Of a DNA stretch of 64,000 bases, positions 11,099 to 23,615 are shown one piece after another (within the stretch, counting starts at the first letter, position 1; every line of letters starts with the position of its first letter). The notes under the pieces are model-generated. The model was given only the letters and a program-made list of their open reading frames with translations, ran no database searches and was not told where the DNA came from. The position numbers were made by a program, and so were the translations under genes. Source of the DNA: Hymenopellis radicata (lineage: Eukaryota; Basidiomycota; Agaricomycetes; Agaricales; Physalacriaceae); assembly GCA_015501595.1 (NCBI GenBank), contig JADNRX010000016.1, positions 328,935 through 392,934 on the forward strand, given 5' to 3'.

Positions 11099-12405
11099 AT
11101 GGTTTGCTTTAACGACATTATTTCTCTTACGCTTGCCGCCATCACTGCCATTCCTTTCTCTTATGCGCTTCCTATTACGCACACGAAGCGGATCGCCCAA
11201 ACGATATCCGAATCGACCGCCGACTGGGAAGCTGCTTGTGTATGTTGCCTCTCTCGATGCCAGGTCGCGTCAATTTACCTATTTCATCTTCAGATCGCAG
11301 CTGGAGGTGCCCAGCAGTGCAATCCGCTATCCCAGACCGCGTTTACTAGTCTCCTCGCTGCTGGCGGGAACTGCGACCAACAAGACGCGGCGGATGCCAT
11401 GATTGATCTTGCCAAGACACTGAACAACGACTCCGAGATGATTAGACTCACACAACTCTTTGTCCAGCAGCCGCGAAATGCTGTATGTTAACGTCTTTTT
11501 TTGTCGTTTCCGCATATTCTGAATATCTGTGCTATTAGCCGGATTCTCTACAAGTCCCTTACTGCCAAACCGCCCCCAAGAACGCCGAGCTTGACGGACT
11601 GTTCCACTGCCAATTTGCGGGCTCCAACTTTTCGCAGTTCAGCGGCGACCAGACAGGGAACGTTCCCCTTGGACTGCAGGAAGTGAACCCCGCTGGGTCG
11701 TGCCCTGCGAAGACGGACGGGCCCGTGCCGGATGGAGTACAGCTGAACACATTGGTACAGGACCCTGGCGTTGGATCTGCATCCAATGGGACTGGCAGTA
11801 CCAATGGGTGAGCTCTTTCGAAGTAAATCGACTTCTTACGATACTGATTGGGATGATATAGTACGACTAGCGGTACTGATGATACGGACTCCGACGACGG
11901 TGACTGCTCAGATGATGGGGAAGGTACTGTTGCCTCCAGCGCCCAGACTGGCGCGACTGGTGTGCAGACCGGTGCTACGGGTGTACAGACTGGTGCTACT
12001 GGAGTGCAGACGGGAGCCACTGGCGTGCAGACGGGAGCCACCGGCGTCCAAACCGGTACGACAGCCGCCTCCGGTGGTGCTACTGCTACTACAGGATCGG
12101 CTGCTGGCACATCCACATCCACGTCTTCCTCATCCGCCGACTTCATCTTACAAAATGGACAGGACGCCATCGCCCTCAATACTCAATTCGCCTCCCTCAC
12201 ATCGTCTTCGACGTGCACGGACGGGGACCAAGCGTGTATCGACGGCGGTTTCGCTCAGTGCGTGGGGGGTGCGTTTGTTGTATCGCAGTGCGCTGGAGGT
12301 ACACAGTGCTTCGCATTGCCCTTGGTGAACAAGGCAGGGACGAGCTTGGCGTGCACCACAGAGGCTGATAAGGATGCACGCATTGCTGCGACTGGGGCGC
12401 AGTGA
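11099..12405 (+). CDS. Secreted protein with C-terminal CBM19-like chitin-binding module
   Basis: Four exons. A signal peptide (to about residue 24, PFSYA) leads into a basic site. An unnamed N-terminal domain follows, with CQTAPKNAELDGLFHCQF and VNPAGSCPAK. A linker carries five perfect-length 7-residue repeats (GATGVQT, DNA 11950-12054). The C-terminal domain has the CBM19 spacing: CTDGDQACIDGGFAQC, then F-V-V-S-Q-C-A-G-G-T-Q-C-F-A, as in the chitin-binding end of yeast chitinase Cts1. There is no catalytic glycoside hydrolase domain, so a cell-wall or chitin-binding role is inferred. The start is the ATG at 11099. Confidence 0.7.
11950..12054 (+). repeat. Five 21-bp tandem repeats coding GATGVQT
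   Basis: Each unit codes Gly-Ala-Thr-Gly-Val-Gln-Thr. Third codon positions differ between units, so the peptide is conserved more than the DNA. Confidence 0.9.
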
Positions 12406-12619
12406 GTCTCATGACATGTTATGAAGTTAGTGTACATTAGCATGGACAAAGCATACGGATAGATATCACGGTCAATTGTAGAGTAATGCATCGCTTAGCG
12501 TACTGTTTGAATTTTGTAAATTTCTTGAATTACGAAGAAGTCATAATCTAAACGAAGCCAAGTATAATTGTAAAAGCGAGCCTCGATGCGTCAAGCGAGG
12601 AAAGAAAGCAGACGCCCAG

Positions 12620-13826
12620 TCACGTCAAGTCTATCACTTCTATTTCTCCCGGAACGGTAGTATATTCACGTTTAACGCGTTTAGAATTCGCCTGGTCTTC
12701 TACTTTGACATCCCCCGACCGCCTTTTGCGTTTCTTGATGGCTTCCAACCTAGCCTAGAGAACGAATGAGACGGAGTGCAATTACTAAGGAAGATGAAGT
12801 GCCCACCTTTATGTCGTTCGATTCAGCCTGCAGCGCGAGCGCGCGATTCTAAAGTGAGTCGGTTAGTAAGAGTATGATTATATGTCTGAGATGTTGCTCA
12901 CCTCCAGGGCCTCAACATCGTCTTCTTGCAAAGTGATGGAACGAGAGGCGATAGTATTAGCAGCGCGTCCTTCTTGTTTCGGTACTTGAGGAAAATGTTT
13001 AGGTGCCTGTGGAGGAAGAGGAGCAATCCCTTCGGCTTGCAGAATAGCTACGAGACTCGGTTTACTGTACATGCAAGGAAAAAGTCGGCCAAGGTACACA
13101 CCTAGTGGCCGATATTTGAAGCAGAATGTAACGATAGGTTGTCCGATTCCGGTCCACTTCTTGTCCATAAAGGAAGAGGCGCGTGACTTCACTGGCGAAC
13201 CAAACCTTTGACGGGTCAACCGGTCAGAGGGAGTCTCGGCAAGAGAGTGTACTGTAGATTACTTGACGTGATGATCATAGCTCTTTTTGTCCCGTTCGTT
13301 AAAGACCATTTCGGGCGGTAAATCGCGGTAGGAACGCGGCTGAGCTTTTATGTTCTCAATTGTAGCCTGAGATATCTCCAGTTCAATTTGGCCAATGCTC
13401 TGCGGAAGCGTATTTGAGACGGAGTCGTCGTCGGTTGTTGCGAGGTGCGCAAAGGTGTATGGTCGCTGTTCGGTGGCGGATATGCGCATGCCCCACCTTT
13501 GAGTCGGTTTGTTGGCGTCTTGTTTTCTGCAGAGGCTTTTGCCCCCTGAGAATTCGCCATCGATATATATGCGTCCTCTGGTTGGAAATTCGACCAGAGA
13601 GTCCTTCCAGGATATTTCGAATGGCTGGAACGTTACATAAATAATGACATTGAAAGAAAAACGCGAATTTGTTGAAAGAGAAACGCGAATTGTGCACCTT
13701 GTCAACTTCGGACGCGATCCAGCCAGTAACACGGTCGGCTTCTGAACTATCAACGCCATAGACGCGTGCTTTCTCTCCATCTATAGAGACCCAGGCAGAG
13801 AAAGTGGAGAAAGAAAGACTGGTCAT
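12620..13826 (-). CDS. DUF7918-type protein
   Basis: The start at 13826 gives MTSLSFSTFSAWVSIDGEKA, followed by VYGVD and VTGWIASEVDK. The next exon reads FEISWKDSLVEFPTRGRIYIDGE. The C-terminal exons carry an acidic/coiled segment (LQEDDVEALE, then NRALALQAES) and a basic end with KKRKRRSGD, a likely nuclear localisation signal, finishing EIEVIDLT. The opening pattern is characteristic of the DUF7918 proteins that are numerous in Agaricomycetes. No biochemical role is known. About five exons, all junctions in frame. Confidence 0.65.
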
Positions 13827-14114
13827 GAGGGTAGAAGGGTAAGGTGTGTCGGCAGTTGCCGGCCACGCCGTGCCAGTGAACGCTCCGACGGAGGCTCCGG
13901 ATGTCGATTCATTCAGCACTAAGAGGTCGAACTTGTGCCACTTTCATTCGGTGAACATCGCCTCTCTATTGATATTCCACTTATCCCATTCTCAATACAT
14001 CGTAGAGGAACTGGCCCAAGAACATTGCTGGAAACGCATTCGGACCTATGACACACCCTCCTGGAATAGAATTCCAACATCCAACATCGCTGGAACCAGC
14101 TCTAACTTAGATAG

Positions 14115-16315
14115 CTAAGGTGAAACGACTGTGATGATGATTGGTAACTTGGTTTTCTCCGTTTGAGGATGAGTGCGCTTCGAGGTATTTGCACACGGCG
14201 TTCCAAGGCTGCAACAAGGAACGCCCACTTCAAAGTCAAAGGAGCGAATGAGAGTGAAAAGGATCGCCTTCATCCTTCTCGAGATGTTAGCGCGAGTAGA
14301 GGCAGAAAGAGAACACCACGTACTCGGACAAGGCAAATCGGGTTCCTATACAAGACCGAGGCCCACCGAGGAAGGACATAACATTTCCCCAGACGCCAGG
14401 GATACGAGATGTGATCTCGATGTTTCGCTCCCAACGTTCCGGTCTGTCAAAACGTTGAGCACTCGATTTCAAGAGCAAGCTGAAGGATTCACTTGAACTC
14501 TTCAGCATCGTCCCCCCAGATGGCTGGGTCCGTATTCATGACGTGGATCGGGATAACAACCATATCGCCCTTGGCTATGCTACACAGTGATGAGTGGAAT
14601 AGAGGAGGAGAACACCAAGAAAATGTTACTGAATGTAGTCCCTCATGAATCCCTCGACATCCCGGAATGGCTTGCTGACTGGAATGATATCGTCTTGAGT
14701 CGCAACCCGGACGGTGCTCGTTACGGGTGCATGGAGGCGCAGAGTTTCCCGGATGACCATGCCAAGGTATGGAAGGGCGTCGAGCTGGTCAAACGTCGGC
14801 GATCCGGTGGGTACAGATAGTACCTCTTTTCTCAGTTTATCCTGTACGTCGCGTCGTCCAGCGAGAGCAGATAGTATGCTCCCGAGCGTCGTCGCCGGAA
14901 GCTCGTGCCCAGTGTAGAGCAACGTCAGAATCTCTAATTCGGTCATGCTCAGCTATTGTCAGACGAATGTTAGGAAGACTCACGAGCCACAAGTTCTTCT
15001 TCGCTGAGGTTCGTTCGGAGCAGATATGACAGAATGCTTGGACGCTTGCCGCCCTTCTCTTTCACACCCCGCGAAGTCTCCCGTAGGATTGAATATCCAA
15101 GACTCAACATCTTCTCTTGCGCCCTACGAGTAGCCTTGCCTACCAGTAGACTCGTCGGCTGAAAGATATATTTAAATGACAGGGGACAGGTTAAAATAAA
15201 CAACTTGCAACCAGACGCAAAATCGGCATACATTCTTGCAGGAGCCTGAACAGCGCTGTGGGCCTGGGTATTGAAACGACCTGAGCGAACGTCTCGGCTA
15301 GTTCGTTTACCGTGCTGTTAGAATGGAGTGTGTCGAAAGCATGATTGAACCCTAAGCGGCGTTTGAGTGCTCCTTCTTCCGGAACCGGCAATCTCACCTG
15401 CCAACCCGATGATATTCAAGGTTATCTTGTTCAGCCATAGACCCATGTCAGTATGGAATGCGCCATTTGAACTAGCCGCACATTTGGCGGTCAGAATATC
15501 CCGAAGCTGAGTGCAGCCCAAGGCCAAGTCAGTTGATCCGCCGCAGCAACTGTAAGTGAACTGTCACAGACTTGAATTGATGTGTCCAAAACGATGGCGG
15601 CGAGTTCGATCATATGAGAAGCAGTGAATGCAGAACCCTAATGCTGATGATCAGGACGGTGGGCTCCCACATAAAGGCCATCTTACCATAACTTTCCGCT
15701 GCAGGACGTCCATAAATACTACAAGATGCGACTGATGAGATGAGAAATTGCTTACCTGCCGCTTGTGTTGCGATCCGTCCGCTACATGTAGACCTGAAGC
15801 GCTTTAGAGACATGTGTTTAGTAGGAAGAGGTCGCTGCACGTACCTTCCCCGACCATATGATGCAAGGTGGCCTGGGTTCCCTCAGGTTTCGGATAACGA
15901 TACGCGTGTTGGAGAACATGGTTGACAGCCATAGTGTCAGTCGTGAGAAGACTGCGCTTCTACTCACATTTCAGTGTGTGGATCTGCGAGGATGTTGTTC
16001 GACGAACCGCAAGTAAACCACTGAAAGTCACCACGGAGCCATGTTCCGTGAGCCATTTCGAGAGGGTGGCGTCGGCAAGAATCTACAAGAAGTTCAAAAT
16101 GATTGCGAAAAAACGTTGGACCGCACGATGCGTACCCCCGAGTAGTCTGTTGAGTGGGCACCGACATGACCCCATAAAAGATGCGCATTTTCTGGTCCGG
16201 GTAGAGTGCGAAGTGGGCTGAGGATGTTCATGCACACCTGCTTCACCACGTTCAGCAATGTGATGAGTACCTGTAACGCTAGCAAGGTGGCAAGGGTTAC
16301 CAGCCAGAATGACAT
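14115..16315 (-). CDS. Cytochrome P450 monooxygenase
   Basis: The start at 16315 gives an N-terminal membrane anchor (MSFWLVTLATLLALQVLITL) and a proline-glycine hinge (LRTLPGPENAHLLWGH). Helix I appears as YTGHELPATTLGS, the K-helix ExxR as VIRETLRLHAPV (14720-14740), the PERW segment as FKPERWERN after an intron, and the haem loop as FLGGPRSCIG (14350-14380) with the invariant Cys. About twelve short exons. P450s of this type sit on the ER membrane and hydroxylate lipids or secondary metabolites with a reductase partner; the substrate is unknown. Helix I has TGHELP where most members have AGHETT. The extreme C-terminus is hard to place. Confidence 0.8.
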
Positions 16316-17641
16316 GATGACGGCGCGAGCAAAGAGTCGTAGGAAGGCGCGGGTATTTATAGACCGTCCATGTATAGACCCGCACCGCAGCACACGCCTT
16401 CAAGGGAAGGGGGGCGATATTCTTACATTTAACCTCCGGAAACAAAGGAACGCGAACCATGGTGGGCTAATTCTCGTGATGAGTCCAAAATGGGCTTAAA
16501 GGCAAGTACTCTTTACTTAATCGACTCAGTGCATCAAGGCGCGAAAGCAGGTGTAATCTCAACTGATCAATTGTGAGATAGGAGGCCTCTCTCGTTCAAA
16601 ATTAGGACGTACGCACTGCCTTCGTTGGCGGAGTTAGCTGACCGTCGATGCCCAGATTATTTGTGACGACAAGAGAAAATCAATTGGTCATATCACTGCA
16701 TCGGTCCTCGCATTACTGGTGTCGTGCCAAGAGGGTAGACATTTAGAATTACAGAGCCACACAAAGTAGCGGAGACTGATGAGAGTTGATGACGAGAAAT
16801 GACAAGAGACGTTATCATTGTCGAAGTTTGATCAAAAGAAGTCAATTGCCTGCCGGTAAGCATGCTAACGATCATGTGACTGTCAACTTTTTCAGGTTCA
16901 AACGTTCAACCGTTGCATTCGCTCAGCCGGGCTCCATCCTCATTCTTCGCATATGCAGAGGATACCGAACGTCTCCCGATTGAGCTTCTACAAAATTAGC
17001 TCAAAACATGACGGCAACGACCATCAGCAATTTGACGCTCGGTTCTCATTGACGGCATCTCCGCACATTCCGACGTCCCTCTGCGCTCCTACCTCGCCTT
17101 CTTCGCAAGCGTCGCCAGTTGGGGGACGAAAATAGAACAACGGTCACCGGTCAAAGCGGTATCGTCGATTCGGCTCTCAACGAGCACACACGCTGCCCAT
17201 GTTTCAATTGGCCCTCTCTGCGCGCAGAGTCCAAGAAATGTTGAGGTCACATTATCGTCAAGTGCTCAGTTGATGTCATACCCCACCTTACCCCACGTCC
17301 TCACGAGGTCGTGCCGCTCCCCGTATATGTATTGGCATGGAACAAGGTCTGTCTTACTTTCTGTACCTTGCATTCATATGATTCGCGCGAGGCTCCTCCT
17401 CGTAGCGCAAAAGCGCGTTCTGGATCGCCATCCAAGCGTTTTGTGGTGTAGATCATAGACATCGACATCGCGCGTGTTTCCGAGGCTCGTGCTGAGGCGT
17501 CGACACGATCAAGTGGATCGGCTCCTCATTCAATTTGTGAGACCCATTTACGCGCATCCGGGACACCTTAAAATCTACATCGTTTTCATTCCTGTCCTCC
17601 TTCCACTGTCTCCCTGAGTTTGGCTAGGACTTCAACGAACC
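16316..17641. other. Intergenic region between divergent genes, no gene recognised
   Basis: Acts at least as the shared upstream region of the P450 (minus) and the MARVEL-like gene (plus). Short open frames are unsupported. Confidence 0.4.
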
Positions 17642-18496
17642 ATGGCAGGTACCTCTCACACGTACATGGCTGGCCGCCTGGGGGTGTACTTCCTTCTGGT
17701 GAGAGTTCTAAGCATCCCCGTACTCCGCTTTAGCAGTTCTCAAGATATCTTTACCAGTTCATCATAGCTGTCATCCTCTTGGGGCTTTCCTCCTACCGAA
17801 TCCATTTTACGGAGACTGCGACGGGGGAGCGCCACTTTTATAGTACGTTAGCCTCTTCTCTTCCTTGACCTCATTAACGGTCTCGCGGCAGATCCTATCG
17901 TGGTGGAGCTTATCGTCTGTGCCATCTTGTGTATTATCTGGATTCCATTCATGTACGTATCACATCTATTTCAACACTCGAGGCTCATGTAGCTCATATA
18001 ATATAGCGTTTTCTTCGTCGCGGGAGAACCCGACCAGTACCGCGATCATATGGGGAAAAAGCGTCTCTCTCGCAGACTGGGCTTCGAAGGGCTCGTTCTG
18101 TTTATCCTCTGGGTTCTGTGGCTCGTCGGGGCTGCTTATACGACCGTACGTTGTCTTCTCTTCATTGACATCGGGCTCTGAATATGATCGCAGAACCGTA
18201 TCCTCCCCGGCCGCAACTATTGCCGCTCCATTAGCGGAAAACAGTGCAGTACCCTCACCGCCATAGTAGCCTTTGCTTGGATCGGCTTTGGGCTATTGAC
18301 CATCCTCGCAATCCTGTGCTTGCTGCATCTCCAATCGGCACAAACAATCGACACAAGTAATGCGGCTGCAGCGAAAGAGAGGGCGCTCGCTGAGCCGAAC
18401 ACGCAACAGGGAACTACTGAACCGCCAGTCAGGATGCCAACTCCCAATCCGGCGCCTGCCCCCAGTTCCTATCCTGCTCCAGCGACTGCCGTCTGA
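17642..18496 (+). CDS. MARVEL-like four-helix membrane protein
   Basis: Exons spliced at GTGAGA (17700), GTACGT (17843), GTACGTAT (17953) and GTACGT (18143) give four hydrophobic segments: FIIAVILLGLSSYRI, IVVELIVCAILCIIWIPFI, LVLFILWVLWLVGAAY and TAIVAFAWIGFGLLTILAI. A conserved-looking GRNYCRSISGKQCSTL loop lies between the third and fourth. The C-terminal tail is Pro/Ala-rich and ends PAPATAV. This layout matches basidiomycete MARVEL-domain proteins of the plasma membrane, with no assigned reaction. The family name is inferred from topology. Confidence 0.6.
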
Positions 18497-19686
18497 TTGT
18501 TCATGATCACGTCTCTTCGGAAGTTTTCTGGTACTGTTACTTTTTTCTATTCGTCCTTTGTATTCCTACATTCACATTAGTGACTGCACTTTAATTTGTA
18601 CTTCCAACAAGCATGGCACGAGAACTTTGAAGTTCCATCTGGGTCATGCAACACCACAAATCGGAAGCTTTATAGTAGTACCAATTGTACGTTTGAGCTC
18701 TTCGTGCACATGCGTCCGAGTCCGTGCCCTCCCCTTTATCGTTCGCAGGCAGTCAGCACCGCGGAAAAGTTCTTCTCTGCCAATTCAAACTCTTTGCCGC
18801 ACTACGGATGCCCCGGGCGGCTGCGATGAATATCCTATAACAAGCTACCATCGACGTTCAAGTTAGAGAAACTGGACGTGAAGAGGTTGAAGAGAAATGT
18901 GGACAGAACAGCTCTCCCAGATGAGTCAAAAAGGAATCCTAGCACCGTTACCAACTACGACGAAGAGGAAGCGCGACGGTGCAAACGATAACGACAAGAT
19001 TTCTGTAGGACATCGGTACATTTCATACAACTTGCTCTTTTCAGTTAACTACTTCCTGATGGCGTACACGAACCCATCTTATCCTTTGGTCCCAACGGTT
19101 CCGATGACGGTCGCTTCGACCTCCTTATCGCCCCCCACGTCCGCGGCAGCGCTCTGCCCATGGATAGTATTATGCGTTCCACAGGTCGTCCTCCGAGACC
19201 AGATTGAAAGCGTCAGATTTCTTTTGTGACAACACTGGCAATTTGGCTCTATCAAGGAGGAAGGTTCTGAATCTCAACATCCCTCGGTTAGGCCAAGCTG
19301 GTACACTAATAATTTAAGAACGTTTTTCTACTCTGCTGTCGTTCATACTACTTTTGCTCAAACTTTAGCATATAAACGAACATGAATTTGTACCCAGAGG
19401 AAGTACACAGCGACGGTGAACTGTAGCTTTGTACGATATGTAGGAGGCAATTGCCAAGTACATAAATATACGTCGATCACAAGCGGGTTTCTTCCAAACC
19501 ACCATCTTCAGCCGCGTCATCCAACTTCATTGGGCTCTCCGACGTGCCACCAAGGTCGTCTACCATTGCGAGAATCTTTGAGATCTCATAGGTCATCTCG
19601 GTGTGTATTTACGCCTTCGAAAACACGTCCTTACCATTTCTTTTAGTGGGAAAATTTCCTGCTGTTCGAGTCAGTCTGCGTTCGGC
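18497..19686. other. Intergenic region, no gene recognised
   Basis: A frame from 18897 contains TTTKRKRDGANDNDK but has no supporting splice pattern. Nothing else is convincing. Confidence 0.4.
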
Positions 19687-21407
19687 ATGCCGCAGATTGC
19701 GTCCAAATGCACCAGCTGTGGTGATTTCCCCAGACGGAGTCTCCATCACGAAGAGAACTACCGGACCTCTGTGCTCCTCGAGCGGCTCCGTACCTCGAAT
19801 TTCCCAGCGACGGACGAGGAGATCTCGCACATCCGACACACCTTATTACCCACTGTCTCCGACGACATATCATCCATTGATTCCCAAGTCGCATCTCTTC
19901 ATGAGGTCATCAGGTCGATGGAAGATGAGCGAGAGAGGTTGATAAACGTCCAGAAGCGGTACAACAACCTCGTTTCCTTGCATCGCACTCTTCCCTTGGA
20001 AATCTGGTCGGAGATATTCCTATACACGCGTTCTAGCGCTTCCGATTTCAACGCGTTTAACGCGTCTGGGCCCATATGGCAGCTCAGCCACGTCTGTCAG
20101 AGATGGCGAAACGTCGCTTTGTCCCTTCATTCGTTTTGGTCGACTATGGATCTTCGTTTTCCGAAAGCGGCGCGGCGGGAAGCAGACGTGCAGCGCTTGG
20201 AAACGGTTATTCAGCGTTCCCGTCAGGGTCTGCTAGACGTATCTCTGGTCTCATTGTATAGCGGCACTGATCCCTCTATCCTAAAGCGCATCCTCGACGT
20301 CGTCCTGGCAGAATCGTACCGGTGGCGGGTGTTACATCTCTCAGATGACCGAGGGAGTTTGAATATGCTCTACGCGCCACTTCATAATCAGCTTCCTCGT
20401 CTTCAGCGTCTAAGCCTTGATTGTGGTCAGATAGAGCCGAAGGATCAATCAGTTTTCAAAGATTGTCCTTGTCTTACAAAATTGACTCTTGGTGGAAGCC
20501 TGCCAGTCGTTGAATTTCCGTGGGACCAGATTACGGAGCTAGACCTTGCTGGTATGGATGCCGAAGGCGACGAGGACGACCTCAGGGCATGTATGCGTTT
20601 GATTGGACAGTGTCCATCTCTTGAGACCCTCACTGTACCTTACTGGTACTTGGAAGACGACGAGGCCGCTCCGCCCTACATCCCGACCACCTGCTCAAAT
20701 GTGCACAAGCTCGATACCAAGTCGGTGCGCGTCATGGATGCTCTCACGCTTCCTCGTCTACGGGAGGCTTCCCTTGATCCTAACCCTGGCATGGGTCACT
20801 ACGATGCCCTGTCTTTATTTAAACAACTCCTCATTTGTTCCAATGCTTTGAGTGCTCTCACCAGCCTTTCGCTTGAGAGTGTGCCACTTGCTGCCTCACC
20901 GGACTGTGCCCTCCATTCTATCCTTTCCCAGACACATAGCCTCGCCTTCCTCGCCCTAAAAGTATTCATAGAGGATGATGATGATGAAACGGAGGTTAGC
21001 GACTGGGAACAAATAGTAGCGATCGTGAAATCCCTCAAGGTCATACCAGCGAAAACTGTCACCTTTCTCCCCTCCTTTCGTCTCTCAACATTCGGGTGTA
21101 TGACCACCGTGACTCGCAGAGGCTCCTGTATTTTGCACCTATCGCTAGTTTTGCTTCCGCAATCAAGGCGCGCTGGAAAGGGGCCGATACGGTTGGCCTG
21201 GCAAGGCTTAAGACATGCCACTTCTCTGTACAGGCGCCGCAAGACCGAAGGCACTGGGCTGCTTCGAGGCCCGTCCCGGGTATCTTCAATGATGCAGAAA
21301 GGCTTATCTTCAATGCCCTAGTTGACGATGGGATGGACCTCACTATACGGGTCACATCAGATTTGACTGAAAACGATAATAACGTGGTTTTCGCAGTGCC
21401 CAGTTGA
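19687..21407 (+). CDS. F-box/LRR-like protein with apparent frameshift near the C-terminus
   Basis: Starts MPQIASKCTSCGDF, then a coiled-coil (SLHEVIRSMEDERERL) and a classic basidiomycete F-box: LHRTLPLEIWSEIF, then WQLSHVCQRWRNVALSLHSFW. About 300 residues of leucine-rich sequence follow. One frame runs open to 21321. However, the usual C-terminal pattern (NIRVYDHRDSQRLLY, VPGIFNDAERLIF, LVDDGMDLTIRV) lies in a different frame ending at 21407. The frame switch falls between about 21040 and 21090 and no good intron explains it. Role by family: substrate adaptor of an SCF ubiquitin ligase. Confidence 0.75.
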
Positions 21408-21615
21408 ATTGTGCATTTCGGGTAGAGGACTCATCATCGTCATGTGGAAGAATCTTTCTGACTCTGTGAAGACAGCAGCCGTATTCCCACATCTTTTGAA
21501 GTCCTGCAACTTGGACACGAACAACCGTGTGGACCTGTTCCCTTTCCAGACACTATTTTTGTGTAGAGCGCTTCTGAATCAGTATTGCCATTATACAAAC
21601 CGTACCCCCTTTGTT

Positions 21616-22201
21616 TCAAAGATTGTCTGCAATCCAACATGATAATGCAGCTTCTACGGGGGACGTGATTAATGCCTGGCTGTACAGCTCCCATTCTCTC
21701 ATACCACCGGCGTCGTCGAAAACGCTACGAGGCGCGTCGCGACTATTGTTAATCCCGCTAATGCGGCGTCGCCAGAGCTTGTGAGCAAGTGGGCATGCGG
21801 TTGAAGGATATGTTTGTCCATATGGTCCGCCGTAACGACGACGGGGAGGAGAGGTCTGGATGGCCTTGATAAGACGACGAACACCCTCCGACTCGGCCCA
21901 CTCTGCGTGTTTCTCGCCAAAGTTGGAGACTTCACCATTCTGGACTACGTTGTCGACGATCTGCCACGCAATCAGCGACGCTCAAACAAATGCGCAGATG
22001 ATCTCACAATAACGCCACCGCTCTTGACGATCCTCTTAGCCTCTTGGAAGTACTCGGCGATCGACTCCCAATCCGCGTCAATGAACGCCAAGTCGAACTT
22101 GGGAGAGGAGGGGATCTCCTTCAGGGAGGCTAGGGCGGGCCCGACAATGAACTTGACCTTGGAACCGAGGCCGGCATTGGCCACATTTTCCTCGGCAACC
22201 T
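21616..22201 (-). pseudogene. Truncated caffeoyl-CoA-type O-methyltransferase (3' part only)
   Basis: The recognisable part starts right after a splice-acceptor-like CGCAG: VAEENVANAGLGSKVKF, then FDLAFIDADWESIAEYFQEA, RIVKSGGVI, and after an intron (22007-21961) IVDNVVQNGEV and VRRLIKAIQTSP. These are the second half of the methyltransferase-3 fold, with the FIDAD and DNV motifs. The first half, including the SAM glycine loop, is missing: only 160 bp separate it from the carboxypeptidase stop at 22361 and no matching exon is there. After about 21850 the sequence no longer fits the family. Confidence 0.6.
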
Positions 22202-22360
22202 GCGACAGTTAGAACGTGAATGGCATTCCATTCACGATCTTCAGATCGCTTCCCCGTACCGATACTTGGACCCATTGGCCTACCAGGAAGCAGTAGAAAT
22301 ACATGGATTCAAGTGAACGGTAGTAGTACAAAGATATTTCAGCACGCACTTCACACAAGC

Positions 22361-23615
22361 CTACTTGATCCACCCTGCAAAATATCTTATCATCCCCATT
22401 GTTTCCTCGCCCACGGGACGAATCCAAGACTCGGGAAGAACATAGCCAAACGTGCCCGTGTCCCTCAAATGGACGGCATACGAGAACGGAATAGACGCCT
22501 GTAGAGTATGAGCATATGGGTGGAACAACACCTCTGAAATACAGCTCACCCTCTTGTACATCCAATCCACGGCATTCCCCGGAGCGCTGTATAAGCTTTC
22601 ACACAGCGGAGAAACCGTATATTCTGTCTGGTGCACCGACTGAATGGCACGCGCTGCACCCAGAGCGGCTTCAATTTGATCTTCAGCGTGCTTTGGAACC
22701 CGTTTACAAGAGAACGAGAACGGCGGCGAAACTAGGTCGAATATTACACAGGACGAAGGGACAGGAGAGAGGGCGCTCACTCATCTGACCATAGCTCCTC
22801 ACGTCCAGGAATACCCTTGGATCGTTGAGCGTCGAAACATAATTCGCAATGCTGTTCGTCTCAGGCGCCTCGAAAGGCCGCGAGCCGGGATACCAATGGT
22901 CACATCCAGGTCGAGGTTTAGATTTTCCTGTCTTCTTCTCAGCTTTCCATTTGTATCCGTAGTTTCTGAAATTACGCCTCAGCGCGTGTGACGAGAAGAG
23001 GAGGCGAAGAACTATACCGATTCATATCGACGCCAACGCATTCGTCGTCCTCATCACGACTATTTTTCTTGCGGTCGCCCCATCTCTGGCGCGTCTTGTA
23101 CCAGAACCGATCCGTTTCCCAAGTATAAACGTATCCATCAGGGTTCGGGACGGGTATTATGTGTACGGTCCAGCCTGTAAGCTCCGGCAGATATGAAGAG
23201 GAGCTTTGAGATGCGTTTGAGGATAATGCCAGTGCATGAGCGATATACAGCGGCGTAGACATCGCAATCCACTGTACGCAATTTGGTCAGTTAACGCAAA
23301 TGGAATGTTGGAAATACACTACTTCACGCGCGTGCTGTGCACCAAGGATGACCATGTCCTTTGTCTGCCCAACATTGCCGGGCTTTCCTTTCGTTATCAC
23401 GCCAGGCGTCGAAATAACTACGCCCTGCATCTCCCGGCCCTCTGCAGAGTGACCTAATTGGACGGTCCGCACCTGTTCAGGGAACGCATCTGCAAGTCCA
23501 TACAGGAAAGATTCAACTTCGAATAGTGGGTGGTATTTGGAGTGGAATCGATCGTCGATTGCACTGTAATTGACGGCACCTAGACTAGAGGAGGAGTGAA
23601 ATGGTATCTGAGCTG
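22361..23615 (-). CDS. M14 metallocarboxypeptidase-like protein (Ecm14-type, probable pseudoenzyme)
   Basis: Exons read VQLGHSAEGREMQG, then GAQHARE-W (two zinc ligands, His and Glu), then VPNPDGYVYTW, DRFWYKTRQRW, GVDMNRNYGYKW, CDHWYPGSRPFEAPET, LDVRSYGQM and HLRDTGTFGYVLP. In active enzymes LDVRSYGQ is (I/L)D(I/L)HSYGQ, with the third zinc ligand His; here it is Arg. The catalytic Glu that directly precedes LRDTG is His here. Yeast Ecm14 is known as a catalytically inactive member with an altered site, and this fits that group. The 5' end, including the propeptide, is not resolved, so the gene may be partial. Confidence 0.7.

Noticed and set aside
307..16315. Secondary-metabolite cluster built from the O-methyltransferase and the P450
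   Set aside because: The two genes are 11 kb apart with F-box and secreted protein genes between them, and no backbone enzyme (PKS, NRPS or terpene synthase) is present.
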